A stretch of 64,000 bases of DNA from the NCBI RefSeq assembly GCF_902150045.1, contig NZ_CABFVU010000001.1, forward strand, positions 1,364,001 through 1,428,000, given 5' to 3'. This document shows, piece after piece, positions 26,025-35,428 of this stretch (position 1 is its first letter; each line of letters begins with the position of its first letter). This stretch comes from Chitinophaga polysaccharea. Its GTDB lineage: Bacteria > Bacteroidota > Bacteroidia > Chitinophagales > Chitinophagaceae. The notes beneath the pieces were generated by a model that searched no databases, was not told the origin of the DNA, and saw nothing but the letters and a program-made list of their open reading frames with translations. Both the position numbers and the translations under genes were made by a program.

Positions 26025-26821
26025 TTATGCTGCTTCAGCAACCAGGTGTAAAGATCCTTGTTAGCATATGCTCTTGTCCAGGCATCATGCCCGCCGGTTG
26101 GATATTCTGTATACTGCACATTATTCCCCAGGGCCCTCAACTGCTGCACCAGGGTACGTGAATTCTCCACATTTACAGTAGGATCATCTGCCGAATGGAA
26201 AACCCATATAGGCATAGTTTTCAGATTCTTCATCCGGTTTATATCTCCCCCACCGCTGATAGGAACAATGGCGGCAAATTTTTCAGGATGTGCGGAGCTC
26301 CAGTCCCAGGTCCCATAACCACCCATACTCAACCCGGTAAGATATACCCTCATAGGATCCACATGATATTTATTAACCACTTCCTTATATAAGATATCCA
26401 GATATTGCGGGTTCCACCAACCGCTGAGGCATTGCGGCGCTATGATCACAAACGGTTTCCCTGCTGCTACTTTTACCAGTCCCGCCTGTTTTATCACATC
26501 AATATTATTCCCCATTTCCCCCACTCCATGAAGAAAAATCACGATGGGCCATTTATAATCTTTCTTCTCATTATAACCATCAGGGATATAAAGCACATAA
26601 TTGCTGATATTCCCGCCTTTGGTGTCTATCTTTCGCACAGTGATACCTGTTTGCTGTGGAGGGAACGTATCTCCGGCTGCCGGCGGTGGATTAACCGGTA
26701 TGGTGTCTCCCGGCGGATTAACCTGTACCGGGTTAGCCGTTTCAGTTTTTGAACAGGAGAAAAGTGCGAGCGCACTCAGCACAAAGACATGGCACAAAAT
26801 TTTAATTGCTCTTTTTTTCAT
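26021..26821 (-). CDS. Lipoprotein serine esterase of the alpha/beta hydrolase family (PHB depolymerase/feruloyl esterase-like)
   Basis: Predicted exported lipoprotein of 266 aa. The signal peptide ends in the lipobox LFSC (Cys23), followed by a proline-rich linker to about residue 58. The hydrolase fold then shows the oxyanion block IVIFLHGVGEMG, the nucleophile elbow GLSMGGYG (S165), HSADDPTV (D212/D213) and the catalytic His in TGGHDAW (H245). Such proteins act on polyester, acetylated or feruloylated substrates; the substrate here is unknown. It is convergent with recJ and the IS island, and its stop lies inside hairpin C. Confidence 0.88.
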   Translation of the reverse strand: MKKRAIKILCHVFVLSALALFSCSKTETANPVQVNPPGDTIPVNPPPAAGDTFPPQQTGITVRKIDTKGGNISNYVLYIPDGYNEKKDYKWPIVIFLHGVGEMGNNIDVIKQAGLVKVAAGKPFVIIAPQCLSGWWNPQYLDILYKEVVNKYHVDPMRVYLTGLSMGGYGTWDWSSAHPEKFAAIVPISGGGDINRMKNLKTMPIWVFHSADDPTVNVENSRTLVQQLRALGNNVQYTEYPTGGHDAWTRAYANKDLYTWLLKQHK

Positions 26822-26841
26822 ATAACTACTACAAACTAAAA

Positions 26842-26865
26842 GTCCCCCGGCATGAGCCGGAGGAC
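26842..26865 (-). terminator. Terminator of htpG
   Basis: Stem GTCCCCCGGC (26842-26851) with GCCGGAGGAC (26856-26865), one wobble, 4-nt loop ATGA. Read on the minus strand it is followed by a run of five T. It lies 110 bp beyond the htpG stop and just upstream of the esterase start. Confidence 0.75.
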
Positions 26866-26975
26866 AGGTTTTTACAATATTTTCTTCCTTCAGTTTCTTT
26901 ATTCAGATGGGCATCCCGCTACAAATAAAAACTAAAAAGAATAAATACTGTCAATTTATTTATTGTGTAGTGTTA

Positions 26976-28805
26976 TTACTTTTTTTCGCCCATCAATTCC
27001 ACGCTTCTGTTCACAAATGCAGTGAGATCCGCGCCCGTCAGTAAATTCTGCGATAATAATGCCAGGTCCGCCAGATTCTTTATCTGCTTCTGCTGCAACG
27101 CGTTGTCATTTTCTTTCAGGATTTGTGTATAAACCGGATGGTTTGCATTGATGGTCATATTTATTTCATCGGGCATATTTGCATACCAGTTCATTCCGCC
27201 ACCGCCCATAGCCGCCATATCTTTCATACGACGCATCAGCTCAGGACGGGTTACAATTACCGGTTGTGCTTCAGCGCTGAGCCCTTTCATTTCTACCTTA
27301 ATATTGGGTTGCGTTACCTGGTTACCAAACAGCTCCTTCAATGTACTTTCCTGTTCAGCAGATAATACGGTAGTCGTGTTCTCTTCTTTATCGATCAGGT
27401 TATCAGCAATATCTGCATCTACACGGGTAAAGGAAATATTCTCCCATTTCATTTCCATGTTGTTGATGAATGCCGCATCCACCAACGTTTCCATCTTCAC
27501 TACTTTAAATCCTTTATTTTTTGCTGCCTGTACATAGCTGTCCTGCTGTACCGGGTTAGTAGCATACAATATCACCAGTTTCTTTTCCTTATTGGTTTGC
27601 AGTGCTGCGGTGGCGGTGCGGTATTCTTCCTGCGTATAGAATTTACCACCATCCACATCTTCCATGATAAGGAATTTATTGGCCTTTTCCATGAACTTGT
27701 CGTCGGTCATCATACCATACTTGACAAACAGGCCGATGGAATCCCATTTTTCTTCAAAGGAAGCACGGTCGTTACGGAATATCTCATCCAGTTTATCCGC
27801 TACTTTCTTTGTGATATGCGCGTTGATCTTTTTCACATTAGGATCGCCCTGCAGGTAACTGCGGCTAACGTTCAGCGGAATATCCGGGCTATCGATCACA
27901 CCATGCAGCAGCATCAGGAATTCCGGAACAATGTCCTTCACTTCATCTGTTACATACACCTGGTTGGAATACAGATTGATCTTATCTTTCTGCATTTCAT
28001 AACTCTTATTGATCTTCGGAAAATAAAGGATACCGGTGAGATTAAACGGATAGTCGACGTTCAGGTGGATCCAGAATAAAGGAGGTTCCGCAAACGGGTA
28101 TAATTCTTTGTAGAAATTCTGGTAATCTTCTGTAGTTAATTCGCTTGGCTTCTTTGTCCAGGCCGGAGTAGTATTATTGATCTGTGTGCCTTCAAAGGTA
28201 ACAGGAACAGGCAGGAACTTACAGAACTTTTCGAGAATGGTACGAATACGTCCATCTTCCAGGAACTCTTCACTTTCTTCATTGATGTGCATTACAATTT
28301 CTGTTCCCCTGTCGGTCTTGCTGATCTCTTCCAGTTCATACTCGGGGCTTCCATCGCATTCCCAACGTACGGCAGGCGCTTCTTCCTTCCATGATTTTGA
28401 GAAGATTTCCACCTGGCTGCTCACCATAAACGATGAATAAAATCCAAGTCCAAAATGCCCGATGATATTAGTGCCGTTCTCCTGTCCTTTATATTTTTTC
28501 AGAAATTCTTCCGCACCTGAGAAGGCTACCTGGTTAATGTATTTATCCACTTCCTCAGCAGTCATACCGATACCGTGATCTGCAATAGTAATGGTTTTCT
28601 TTTCCTTATCTACTCTTACATCAATAGCAATGTCGCCCAGCTCTCCTTTGAATTCTCCCACACTGGCCAGGGTTTTCAATTTCTGGGTAGCATCCACGGC
28701 GTTACTTACCAGTTCGCGGATAAAAATTTCATGATCTGAATACAGGAACTTTTTTATAATCGGAAAGATGTTCTCTGTCTGAACACGTATTGCACCTTTT
28801 TGCAT
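26976..28805 (-). CDS. htpG: Molecular chaperone HtpG (bacterial Hsp90)
   Basis: Cytoplasmic ATP-dependent chaperone that works as a dimer with DnaK. The N-terminal GHKL ATPase domain contains FIRELVSNAVDA, ADHGIGMTAEEV and GHFGLGFYSSFMV. The middle domain includes GVIDSPDIPLNVSRSYLQ, a strong Hsp90 signature. The C-terminal dimerisation domain ends LMGEKK. The 609-aa length is typical. It is a single-gene unit with its own terminator, divergent from the T9SS nuclease-like gene. Confidence 0.96.
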   Translation of the reverse strand: MQKGAIRVQTENIFPIIKKFLYSDHEIFIRELVSNAVDATQKLKTLASVGEFKGELGDIAIDVRVDKEKKTITIADHGIGMTAEEVDKYINQVAFSGAEEFLKKYKGQENGTNIIGHFGLGFYSSFMVSSQVEIFSKSWKEEAPAVRWECDGSPEYELEEISKTDRGTEIVMHINEESEEFLEDGRIRTILEKFCKFLPVPVTFEGTQINNTTPAWTKKPSELTTEDYQNFYKELYPFAEPPLFWIHLNVDYPFNLTGILYFPKINKSYEMQKDKINLYSNQVYVTDEVKDIVPEFLMLLHGVIDSPDIPLNVSRSYLQGDPNVKKINAHITKKVADKLDEIFRNDRASFEEKWDSIGLFVKYGMMTDDKFMEKANKFLIMEDVDGGKFYTQEEYRTATAALQTNKEKKLVILYATNPVQQDSYVQAAKNKGFKVVKMETLVDAAFINNMEMKWENISFTRVDADIADNLIDKEENTTTVLSAEQESTLKELFGNQVTQPNIKVEMKGLSAEAQPVIVTRPELMRRMKDMAAMGGGGMNWYANMPDEINMTINANHPVYTQILKENDNALQQKQIKNLADLALLSQNLLTGADLTAFVNRSVELMGEKK

Positions 28806-29110
28806 TGATTATCTGATTTTTTTACAGACCTTTTCCAAAGTGTATGCCAGCAGGACTAAGGCTGACAAGATGGCAAGTAACCCCTCTCAAAACCATAAAA
28901 TGCAAACAGGATGGGAAATATCCGGCCCGGATTGGTTATCTCCGGTTAGAAATGCTGTAAAAAGGGCAGCTTCAAAACAAATGTAAAAAAAGGGCCATGT
29001 TACATTTCCTTCAAATTAACAAAATAATCATATCTGAAAAATCCAGGGCAACGGTTTATTCAGTAGATTTATTATACCGAAATCTGATTCCCCATTTTTC
29101 AAAAATTACT
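28806..29110. other. Divergent intergenic region between htpG and the T9SS nuclease gene
   Basis: 305 bp without a supported gene. One -7-like box on the minus strand (TACATTTG, 28978-28985) lacks a -33 partner and is far from htpG. The right part is AT-rich. I see no heat-shock CIRCE-type inverted repeat. Confidence 0.5.
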
Positions 29111-32100
29111 ATGGAAAAACCTCTACTTTCTTTATTACTTATTGCTTCTCTTGTTTGCGGCAATGCGGGCGCCCAAACCAATCCGGCGGCGCAGCCCTTG
29201 CCTTATGAACAGAATTTCGATGCCTTGCCCTCGTCTGCTACGGTATATCCCGCAGGATGGCAGGGATGGCTGCTGAGCGGCAGCCCATCGGGTAGTTTTA
29301 ATACGGCTGCCCCTGCTTCGGACAAGCCGCTGATAAGCGGCAGTGCGTCCTCTACCGCCAATGGTGTTTATAATTATGCCGGCAAACTGGGATTCTTAAA
29401 CAGTGGCAGCGCCGACAATTCACTGGTACTATCCCTTAATACCAGCGGTCAGCAAAATGTGCGTTTAGCCTACGACGTTATGACCATCAGGAATCCTTAC
29501 GATGGCAATTCCAACACCAGGATCAATGAGGTAGTGGTACAATATCGTATAGGCATTGCCGGTACCTTCACAAGTATTGGTGAAACTACTTACCAGAACG
29601 ACACTATCCAGCAAACGGGTTCCGGTGTTACCGTACCTCAACATCTGGTGAACGTGCTGATAACACTGCCGCCGGAATGCAGTAACCAGGCAATAGTACA
29701 ACTGCGCTGGGTGAACCGTCAGATCAGCGGTGCCGGCTCCAGGCCGGGATTTGCGGTTGACAATATAGCTGCATCGGGAAGTGGCCGGGATACCACTCCG
29801 CCGGTAATCAGCTCCCTGGAACCGGCTAATTCAGCTGTAGATGTATCGCCTGTTATATCTCCCGAAATTACTTTCAGCGAAAATATAAAAGCAGGCAACG
29901 GGTATATCAGGTTGCACAACAGCAACAGCGGGATAACAGATAGCTTCCCGGTAACCGGCAGCGCAGTTATTATCAATAATAACACGCTTACACTGAAGCA
30001 TATCCTGCAACCCCACCATCATTATTATATTACACTGGATAGCGGGATCGTGAAGGACCTGTCGGATAACGACTTTGCCGGGATCACAGATACCACACAA
30101 TGGCATTTTACTACAGGGAACCAGGAGCTGAGCTATAACTTCAACGACTGTACGCCGGTTGGCAGTAGCCAGCTGAGCGGAGGTTTTACTCAATATAGTG
30201 TGACTGGTGCACAGTTCTGGGGCTGTACCAATTTCGGACAGCAAAACACCAATGGTGTACAGATAAACGGTTACAGCGGAGGTGCGGTTGAAAATGAAGA
30301 CTGGCTGATATCTCCTGCATTCGATCTTACAGGAATGCAGTTTCCGCTGCTGCAATTCTCCAGCCGAACTGCGTTTGCCGGACCGGCACTCAGCCTGCGT
30401 GTTTCTACCAATTACTCCGGCAGCGGCGATCCCCGCAACGCTACATGGACAACACTGAACGGCCGTTTCCCTGAAGCTGCCAGCGATGTGTGGACCTTGT
30501 CTTCCGGTATTAATCTCGCTGCCTACAAGCAATCTGCAGTTTATATTGCCTTTGTTTATACTTCAGGCCCGGCTGTGCAGGCCGCACGATGGACCATTGA
30601 TGATTTCAGTCTTACAGATACCACCGCAGCGCCGGCGCCCAGCCTGAACAACAGCCCCGCCGCCATTGATTTTGATTATGTCAAATCAGGACAAACATCA
30701 GAAGCGCAACGCGTCAGCTTCTGGGCCAATGATTTTACCGGAGATCTGAAAATCACCGCCCCCGCCGGTTTCAAAGTATCGGCAGACAGTAGCGGTAGTT
30801 ACGGCAGCCAGTTAACTTTTACCGCTGCAACATTGACCGAAGGTCCGGAAGAAGTATGGGTGAAGTTCGCGCCCACAGCTGCTGACCAGGCTTACAGCGG
30901 TAACCTCACATTTAATTCCACCGGGTTCGCTGGCCGTTCTGTTGCCCTCAGCGGCACTTCATTACGGTCACTGAAAGTGGTTAACTGGAATATAGAATGG
31001 TTTGGAAGCCCTGCTCAGAACCCGGCCAACGACAGTTTGCAGCAGGCCAATGTAACCACTATCCTTAAAAAGCTGGATGCGGACATTTTTGCATTGGCTG
31101 AAGTGGTGGATACTGCCCGTTTCCGCGCAGTGGTAAGCCAGTTACCAGGATACAACTATGTATTATCTGATTTTGGCTCCTATGCCGATAGCACCACAGA
31201 CGTTGATTACGTAGCAGCGCAGAAACTGGCATTTGTATATAAAACCGCTGTCATCAGGAAGATCAGCACCTATGGTATATTACGACAGGGTGGTAGCAGT
31301 AACGCTTACTATAACTGGTCGTCCGGCAGGTTCCCTTACGAAATGGAAGCTACCGCGAAACTGGGTAATGATTCCGCCCGGATCCGGTTCATTTTGTTAC
31401 ATGCCAAGGCCAATACAGGTACCAAGCCGGAAAAGATTGCCTCCTGGAACAGGCGTAAAGACGGGCTAAAGGAATTGAAAGACACACTGGATCTGCAATA
31501 TCCGTACAGTAACCTTATTATGCTGGGAGATTTTAATGATGATCTGTCCAAAACAATTACGACAGAATTATTGCCGGATACCACCACTTCTTATATCGAC
31601 TTTATCCGCGACAGCATTAATTACCGGCCACTGACCCTGCCGTTAAGCTTATCCGGCCAGCGTTCTACGGTAAGTTATGCATCGGTGATAGATAATGTGA
31701 TCAGTTCCAACGAAGTGGGCGTTGCGTATTTACCGGCATCTGCACGGATCCAAACCCAAGTGGCCGGGCTGGTAAGCAGTTACGGTACTACTACCACAGA
31801 TCATTACCCCGTATTGAGCCGCTATAACCTGGGTATTTTAGCCAACCCGTTACCGGTAGAAAACTTTGATGCAAAGGCCGACGGGGGCAAAGTGCTGGTT
31901 AGCTGGCATACTCCTTATGAAATCAACAGCAGTAATTTTGTGGTAGAGCGTTCCCGGAACCTCCGGACCTATGAGCCGGTGGATACAGTGATGGCGCAGG
32001 GCAGCAGTGTTGAAAGATCTGATTATATTTCCTATGATGAGCGGCCATGGCCCGGATTTTCTGCCTACCGTTTAAAAATAACCGGCCTGGATAGCACTGT

Positions 32101-32395
32101 AAGGTACAGTCCGGTTAAAATGGTATTGGTTACCGGCCGGGATTCCTGGCTGAAATTGTTATGGTGCATATTTGGGCAACAGTTGCAGTATTGGCTCGAC
32201 TGGCCCCGCAGCGGCGATGCCAGCGTGACGCTGATAGATGTACAGGGCCGGGTTCGCTACCAGGGCAGAACCGCGCTGATTAAAGGCCGGAACTACAGGA
32301 CCATAGCTGTTGACCAGCTGCCATCGGGTATCTATTTCCTGAGGATACAGTCCGGCGAGCAGGTGCAGGTAACAAAGATTCTCATTAACCGTTAA
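29111..32395 (+). CDS. Large T9SS-exported protein with Ig-like, adhesion-type and endonuclease/exonuclease/phosphatase domains
   Basis: The 1094-aa secreted protein starts at ATG 29111; the frame is open to 28997 but the signal peptide (MEKPLLSLLLIASLVCGNAGA) fixes the start. In order: a jelly-roll-like region (about 30-215), a bacterial Ig-like domain (PPVISSLEPANSAVDVSP), a second jelly-roll-like region with ENEDWLISPAFDL, a beta-sandwich (about 510-610), then an endonuclease/exonuclease/phosphatase fold: VVNWNIEWFG, FALAEVVDT, FILLHAKAN, MLGDFNDDL and TDHYPVLSRYN. The C-terminus is a type A T9SS sorting domain (TLIDVQGRVRYQG to LPSGIYFLRIQ). It is likely attached to or released from the cell surface as a nuclease or phosphodiesterase. 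The substrate is not known. Confidence 0.85.
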   Translation: MEKPLLSLLLIASLVCGNAGAQTNPAAQPLPYEQNFDALPSSATVYPAGWQGWLLSGSPSGSFNTAAPASDKPLISGSASSTANGVYNYAGKLGFLNSGSADNSLVLSLNTSGQQNVRLAYDVMTIRNPYDGNSNTRINEVVVQYRIGIAGTFTSIGETTYQNDTIQQTGSGVTVPQHLVNVLITLPPECSNQAIVQLRWVNRQISGAGSRPGFAVDNIAASGSGRDTTPPVISSLEPANSAVDVSPVISPEITFSENIKAGNGYIRLHNSNSGITDSFPVTGSAVIINNNTLTLKHILQPHHHYYITLDSGIVKDLSDNDFAGITDTTQWHFTTGNQELSYNFNDCTPVGSSQLSGGFTQYSVTGAQFWGCTNFGQQNTNGVQINGYSGGAVENEDWLISPAFDLTGMQFPLLQFSSRTAFAGPALSLRVSTNYSGSGDPRNATWTTLNGRFPEAASDVWTLSSGINLAAYKQSAVYIAFVYTSGPAVQAARWTIDDFSLTDTTAAPAPSLNNSPAAIDFDYVKSGQTSEAQRVSFWANDFTGDLKITAPAGFKVSADSSGSYGSQLTFTAATLTEGPEEVWVKFAPTAADQAYSGNLTFNSTGFAGRSVALSGTSLRSLKVVNWNIEWFGSPAQNPANDSLQQANVTTILKKLDADIFALAEVVDTARFRAVVSQLPGYNYVLSDFGSYADSTTDVDYVAAQKLAFVYKTAVIRKISTYGILRQGGSSNAYYNWSSGRFPYEMEATAKLGNDSARIRFILLHAKANTGTKPEKIASWNRRKDGLKELKDTLDLQYPYSNLIMLGDFNDDLSKTITTELLPDTTTSYIDFIRDSINYRPLTLPLSLSGQRSTVSYASVIDNVISSNEVGVAYLPASARIQTQVAGLVSSYGTTTTDHYPVLSRYNLGILANPLPVENFDAKADGGKVLVSWHTPYEINSSNFVVERSRNLRTYEPVDTVMAQGSSVERSDYISYDERPWPGFSAYRLKITGLDSTVRYSPVKMVLVTGRDSWLKLLWCIFGQQLQYWLDWPRSGDASVTLIDVQGRVRYQGRTALIKGRNYRTIAVDQLPSGIYFLRIQSGEQVQVTKILINR

Positions 32396-32420
32396 GCTTT
32401 TTTTGAAAAAACCATGCAAA

Positions 32421-32453
32421 AAGAAGCCGTTCCGTGAAACCGGACGGCTTCTT
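32421..32453. terminator. Terminator after the T9SS nuclease gene
   Basis: Hairpin AAGAAGCCGT-T-CCG (32421-32434) with CGGACGGCTTCTT (32441-32453), one bulged base. The downstream plus-strand T-run is weak; the minus-strand side has five T. It sits 25 bp after the stop. Confidence 0.6.
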
Positions 32454-32549
32454 ACATTTGGTTATCAACCAATTACGCATTATTCTTGATAAAAGACAAG
32501 ATATTTAGGGAAATCGGCCGTTCCTGCGTGGAAATAAGGAATAGTTCTG

Positions 32550-32557
32550 TATCTTTG
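32550..32557 (+). promoter_or_regulatory. -7 box of the rpsF operon promoter
   Basis: TATCTTTG matches TAnnTTTG and lies 41 bp before the rpsF ATG. The expected -33 position holds only a partial match (CGTG), so assignment rests on the -7 box and location. Confidence 0.5.
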
Positions 32558-32598
32558 CGGTCCTAATTTTTTAATTAAACCATTTAAAACAGGGAATT

Positions 32599-32949
32599 AT
32601 GAACTACGAATTGATGGTGATCTTTACCCCTGTGCTTTCTGAGGACGACTACAAAGCCGCCCAAAAGAAGTTCGCTGATATCATTAAAGATAACGGCGGC
32701 GAAATCACGCACGAAAATCCCTGGGGATTAAGATCACTGGCGTATCCTATCCGGAAAAAAACTACAGGAATGTATGTTGTTCTGGAATACAATGCGCCAT
32801 CCGACCTCAATGAGAAGCTGAAAATCCAGCTGAATCGCGATGAAAATGTATTACGTCACATGATTACTGCACTGGATAAGCACGCTGTTGCTTACAACGG
32901 TCGCAAAAGACATGGCGTGAATGCTGAATCTAAAACCACTGAAGCTTAA
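32599..32949 (+). CDS. rpsF: 30S ribosomal protein S6
   Basis: Small-subunit protein that binds 16S rRNA as a heterodimer with S18. The start MNYELMVIFTPVLSED and the segments YPIRKKTTGMYVVLEY and LNRDENVLRHMI are typical. The 116-aa length is normal with a short C-terminal extension. It is first in rpsF-rpsR-rplI; no ssb gene intervenes. S6:S18 is known in some bacteria to bind its own leader RNA, but no such element is evident here. Confidence 0.97.
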   Translation: MNYELMVIFTPVLSEDDYKAAQKKFADIIKDNGGEITHENPWGLRSLAYPIRKKTTGMYVVLEYNAPSDLNEKLKIQLNRDENVLRHMITALDKHAVAYNGRKRHGVNAESKTTEA

Positions 32950-32953
32950 AATT

Positions 32954-33226
32954 ATGGCAGTTAAACCTAAACAAGAAATCAAGTACTTAACAGCCGTAAA
33001 AACTGAGAAACGTCAGAAGAAATATTGCCGTTTCAAGAAGTTGGGCATCAAGTACGTAGATTACAAAGACGCGGAGTTTTTGAAGAAATTTTTGAACGAC
33101 CAGGGCAAGATGTTGCCACGTCGTATTACGGGTAACTCCCTGAAATTTCAGCGTAAAGTAGCCCAGGCTATTAAGAAAGCTCGTCAAATGGCTTTATTGC
33201 CTTATGTTACTGACCTTTTAAAGTAA
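32954..33226 (+). CDS. rpsR: 30S ribosomal protein S18
   Basis: The start is ATG 32954 (MAVKPKQEIKY), 4 bp after the rpsF stop; the frame is open to 32921 but that would overlap rpsF. The product is 90 aa and strongly basic, with KKYCRFKKLGIKYVDYKD and the signature LPRRITGNSLKFQRKVAQAIKKAR written here only in part: PRRITGNSLKFQRK. It packs against S6 in the 30S platform. Confidence 0.97.
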   Translation: MAVKPKQEIKYLTAVKTEKRQKKYCRFKKLGIKYVDYKDAEFLKKFLNDQGKMLPRRITGNSLKFQRKVAQAIKKARQMALLPYVTDLLK

Positions 33227-33232
33227 GAAGTT

Positions 33233-33679
33233 ATGCAAATTATCTTAATACAAGACGTAGATAACCTGGGTCAGAAGAATGAACTGGTTAACGTAAAAAA
33301 TGGTTACGCCAGGAACTTCCTGATTCCCCAGAAATTTGCGGTAGAAGCGAGTCCTTCTAACATGAAGCAACTGCAGGAACGCCTGAAAGTGCAGAAAGTG
33401 AAAGAAGAGAAACTGCTGGCTGAAATTGCGAAAGTAGTTGAAGTACTGAAAGCTTCTCCTGTTAAAATTGGCGCTAAAACCGGTACTTCCGGTAAGATCT
33501 TCGGTAGCGTAACCGGTGTTCAGATTGCCCGTGCAATTAAAGAACAGAAAGGTTATGAAATTGACCGTCGCCGCATCCACATCCTGGATGATGTAAAAGA
33601 ACTGGGTACATACAAAGCACGCCTCGATTTCGGTAAAGGCAACGAAACCGAACTGGAATTTGAAGTGGTTGCTGAGTAA
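33233..33679 (+). CDS. rplI: 50S ribosomal protein L9
   Basis: Large-subunit protein that binds 23S rRNA near L1. The N-terminal domain has DVDNLGQKNELVNVKNGYAR and NFLIPQKFA, followed by the long connecting helix rich in Lys and Glu, then the C-terminal domain with GKIFGSVTGVQIARAI. The 148-aa length is normal. It ends the ribosomal operon and is followed by two hairpins, of which the second is a strong terminator. Confidence 0.97.
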   Translation: MQIILIQDVDNLGQKNELVNVKNGYARNFLIPQKFAVEASPSNMKQLQERLKVQKVKEEKLLAEIAKVVEVLKASPVKIGAKTGTSGKIFGSVTGVQIARAIKEQKGYEIDRRRIHILDDVKELGTYKARLDFGKGNETELEFEVVAE

Positions 33680-33681
33680 TA

Positions 33682-33731
33682 TTCCAACCTGTTGGAAAAA
33701 AGAGAATCCCTGGCTGAATCAGCCGGGGATT
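33682..33731 (+). terminator. Tandem hairpins and terminator after rplI
   Basis: A small perfect hairpin, TTCCAAC/GTTGGAA (33682-33697), is followed by AATCCCTGGCTG (33705-33716) pairing with CAGCCGGGGATT (33720-33731), one wobble, and then eight T. Confidence 0.9.
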
Positions 33732-33830
33732 TTTTTTGGAGAATACGCATCATTTCCCCCTTCTGTAACCTCAGCAGCTCCACCCTCCAAAAACTCAAAT
33801 CTTATTAGTATTTTCATACCATATTCCGCC

Positions 33831-34715
33831 ATGAGTATGAGAAATATTATTTGCTTCTTTATTATCATTGTTACGGCTTCTGCCTGCAGTACAAGGAATC
33901 ATCGCCCGGGGCTTCCCCGGCTTACCGCCATCAGTATCCAGGGCGATAATATCCCCCAGTATATCTTCCGTTACGACCAGCAAGGCAATCTGGCCGAACT
34001 GGTTCATCACCGGCAACAGGACGATACCAGCATCAGTACTTTTTCCTATGATCGCTCACACCGGATCACCGGGATGATACTATTCAACCGGGAAAATAAT
34101 ATCACCGAAGTAAAAGAACGCGCCAGGGTAACTTCCTGGGATAATGATGGCAATATTGCCACAGTAGAGTATTTTGACGCCCGCGAACGCCTCCTGCGCG
34201 TGGCGAATATACGTTGGAAGAACGGCGTACCCGCCGCCATGAAGTATTCCGATTCCACCCAGGCGGTGAGCTGGAATTATGATTCGGAGCATCCTGTCCG
34301 AAAAGACATCTGCATAGATAGTTTCGCCGGTAAAAAAGAAGATACCCTCATCACTTTAAGAACCGCGAAGTACGAATGTGACGATTCCATTAATCCATTG
34401 CACCCGCTGGTAAACCAGTTGCTGCTCAGCCATGCAGTAGCGCCTGTAGTAAATCCCTCTCCACAGGGTGATCTGTCGGATGCTTTTTTACACCTGAATG
34501 CGCGCAATCCTTTTCTTGTAAAGATCACTGAAAAAGAAAAGACCCGCTGCCAGGAGCATTTGCTGGAATACGAACGCTCCACCACTGTTCAGTATGCCTA
34601 CTATTACAATGGGGGCCGGCAGTATCCTGCAGGCGCATGGGTACATTTACACAGCGAAGGTTTTACGAAACTTGGAAGCGATAATCATTTTGCTCTTCAA
34701 TATCAATATGAATAG
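33831..34715 (+). CDS. Lipoprotein with YD-repeat-like sequence, unknown function
   Basis: The start at ATG 33831 (MSMRNIICFF) places a lipoprotein signal peptide at the front with lipobox ASAC; the frame is open to 33660 but that part overlaps rplI. The mature part is about 275 aa. Its middle has short beta-hairpin units of the kind FRYDQQGNLAELVH, FSYDRSHRITG and WNYDSEHPV, resembling single YD repeats seen in many Bacteroidota lipoproteins. No catalytic motif is visible. Likely periplasmic or outer-membrane bound. No operon partner is evident, although the rhomboid gene follows 35 bp later on the same strand. Confidence 0.65.
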   Translation: MSMRNIICFFIIIVTASACSTRNHRPGLPRLTAISIQGDNIPQYIFRYDQQGNLAELVHHRQQDDTSISTFSYDRSHRITGMILFNRENNITEVKERARVTSWDNDGNIATVEYFDARERLLRVANIRWKNGVPAAMKYSDSTQAVSWNYDSEHPVRKDICIDSFAGKKEDTLITLRTAKYECDDSINPLHPLVNQLLLSHAVAPVVNPSPQGDLSDAFLHLNARNPFLVKITEKEKTRCQEHLLEYERSTTVQYAYYYNGGRQYPAGAWVHLHSEGFTKLGSDNHFALQYQYE

Positions 34716-34750
34716 TGCGTAATTGGTGTTTTTTCATTAACTTTTAGGAG

Positions 34751-35374
34751 ATGAAAATCACAGACCGATTAAAGGCGATGCCGGTTACGCTGGCGCTGAT
34801 CGGCATAAACGCACTGGTGTTTTTTTACACCATACTAACAGGAATGGATATATGGTGGGGGGATGGAGCCCATCTGCTGCATGCCGGTGCCAATTACTGG
34901 TCACTTACCATCGGGCAACATCAGTATTGGCGGCTGTTTACCAGTATGTTCCTCCATGCGGGGCTTGTACATCTTTTTACAAATATGCTGGGACTATTTA
35001 TTGGCGGCATATTCCTGGAACCGGTATTACGCAGTTTCCGTTATGGCCTGGCCTATGTGATCACAGGATTAATATCCGACTATGTCAGCATCTGGTATCA
35101 TAAAAGCGCAGTAGGTGTGGGTGCATCGGGAGCTATTTTTGGTATTTACGGCGTATTCCTGGCGCTGCTAACCACTCCTCTCTTCCCTGGCGAGATACGG
35201 AAGGCATTCCTGGCTTACATCGGCTTATTTATAGCGCTGAATATAATTGCCGCCGCAGTTTCACAAGGTGTGGATAATGCCGCGCACCTGGCGGGCTTTT
35301 TAAGCGGTGCCCTTACCGGGTATCTTTTCTTTTTTACTTTAACCAAAGCAGATGGAGAAAGACTCTCCCGCTGA
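34751..35374 (+). CDS. Rhomboid-family intramembrane serine protease
   Basis: Polytopic membrane protease of 207 aa with six predicted helices. The catalytic Ser is in GASGAIFG (S126) and the His in NAAHLAGF (H179). The conserved HLFTNMLGL segment (H74, N78) and WRLFTSMFLHAG in the L1 region also match rhomboids. Such enzymes cut single transmembrane substrates; the target here is unknown. It follows a lipoprotein gene by 35 bp and may be transcribed with it. Confidence 0.93.
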   Translation: MKITDRLKAMPVTLALIGINALVFFYTILTGMDIWWGDGAHLLHAGANYWSLTIGQHQYWRLFTSMFLHAGLVHLFTNMLGLFIGGIFLEPVLRSFRYGLAYVITGLISDYVSIWYHKSAVGVGASGAIFGIYGVFLALLTTPLFPGEIRKAFLAYIGLFIALNIIAAAVSQGVDNAAHLAGFLSGALTGYLFFFTLTKADGERLSR

Positions 35375-35398
35375 GCCTCTTTCGAAATTCTAATTACT

Positions 35399-35406
35399 TA
35401 CATTTG
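35399..35406 (+). promoter_or_regulatory. -7 promoter box before the 241-aa lipoprotein gene
   Basis: TACATTTG matches TAnnTTTG, 22 bp before the ATG. No clear TTTG lies 19-21 bp upstream, so this is a tentative promoter. Confidence 0.4.
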
Positions 35407-35428
35407 TATACTCAAACGCAACAAAAAG

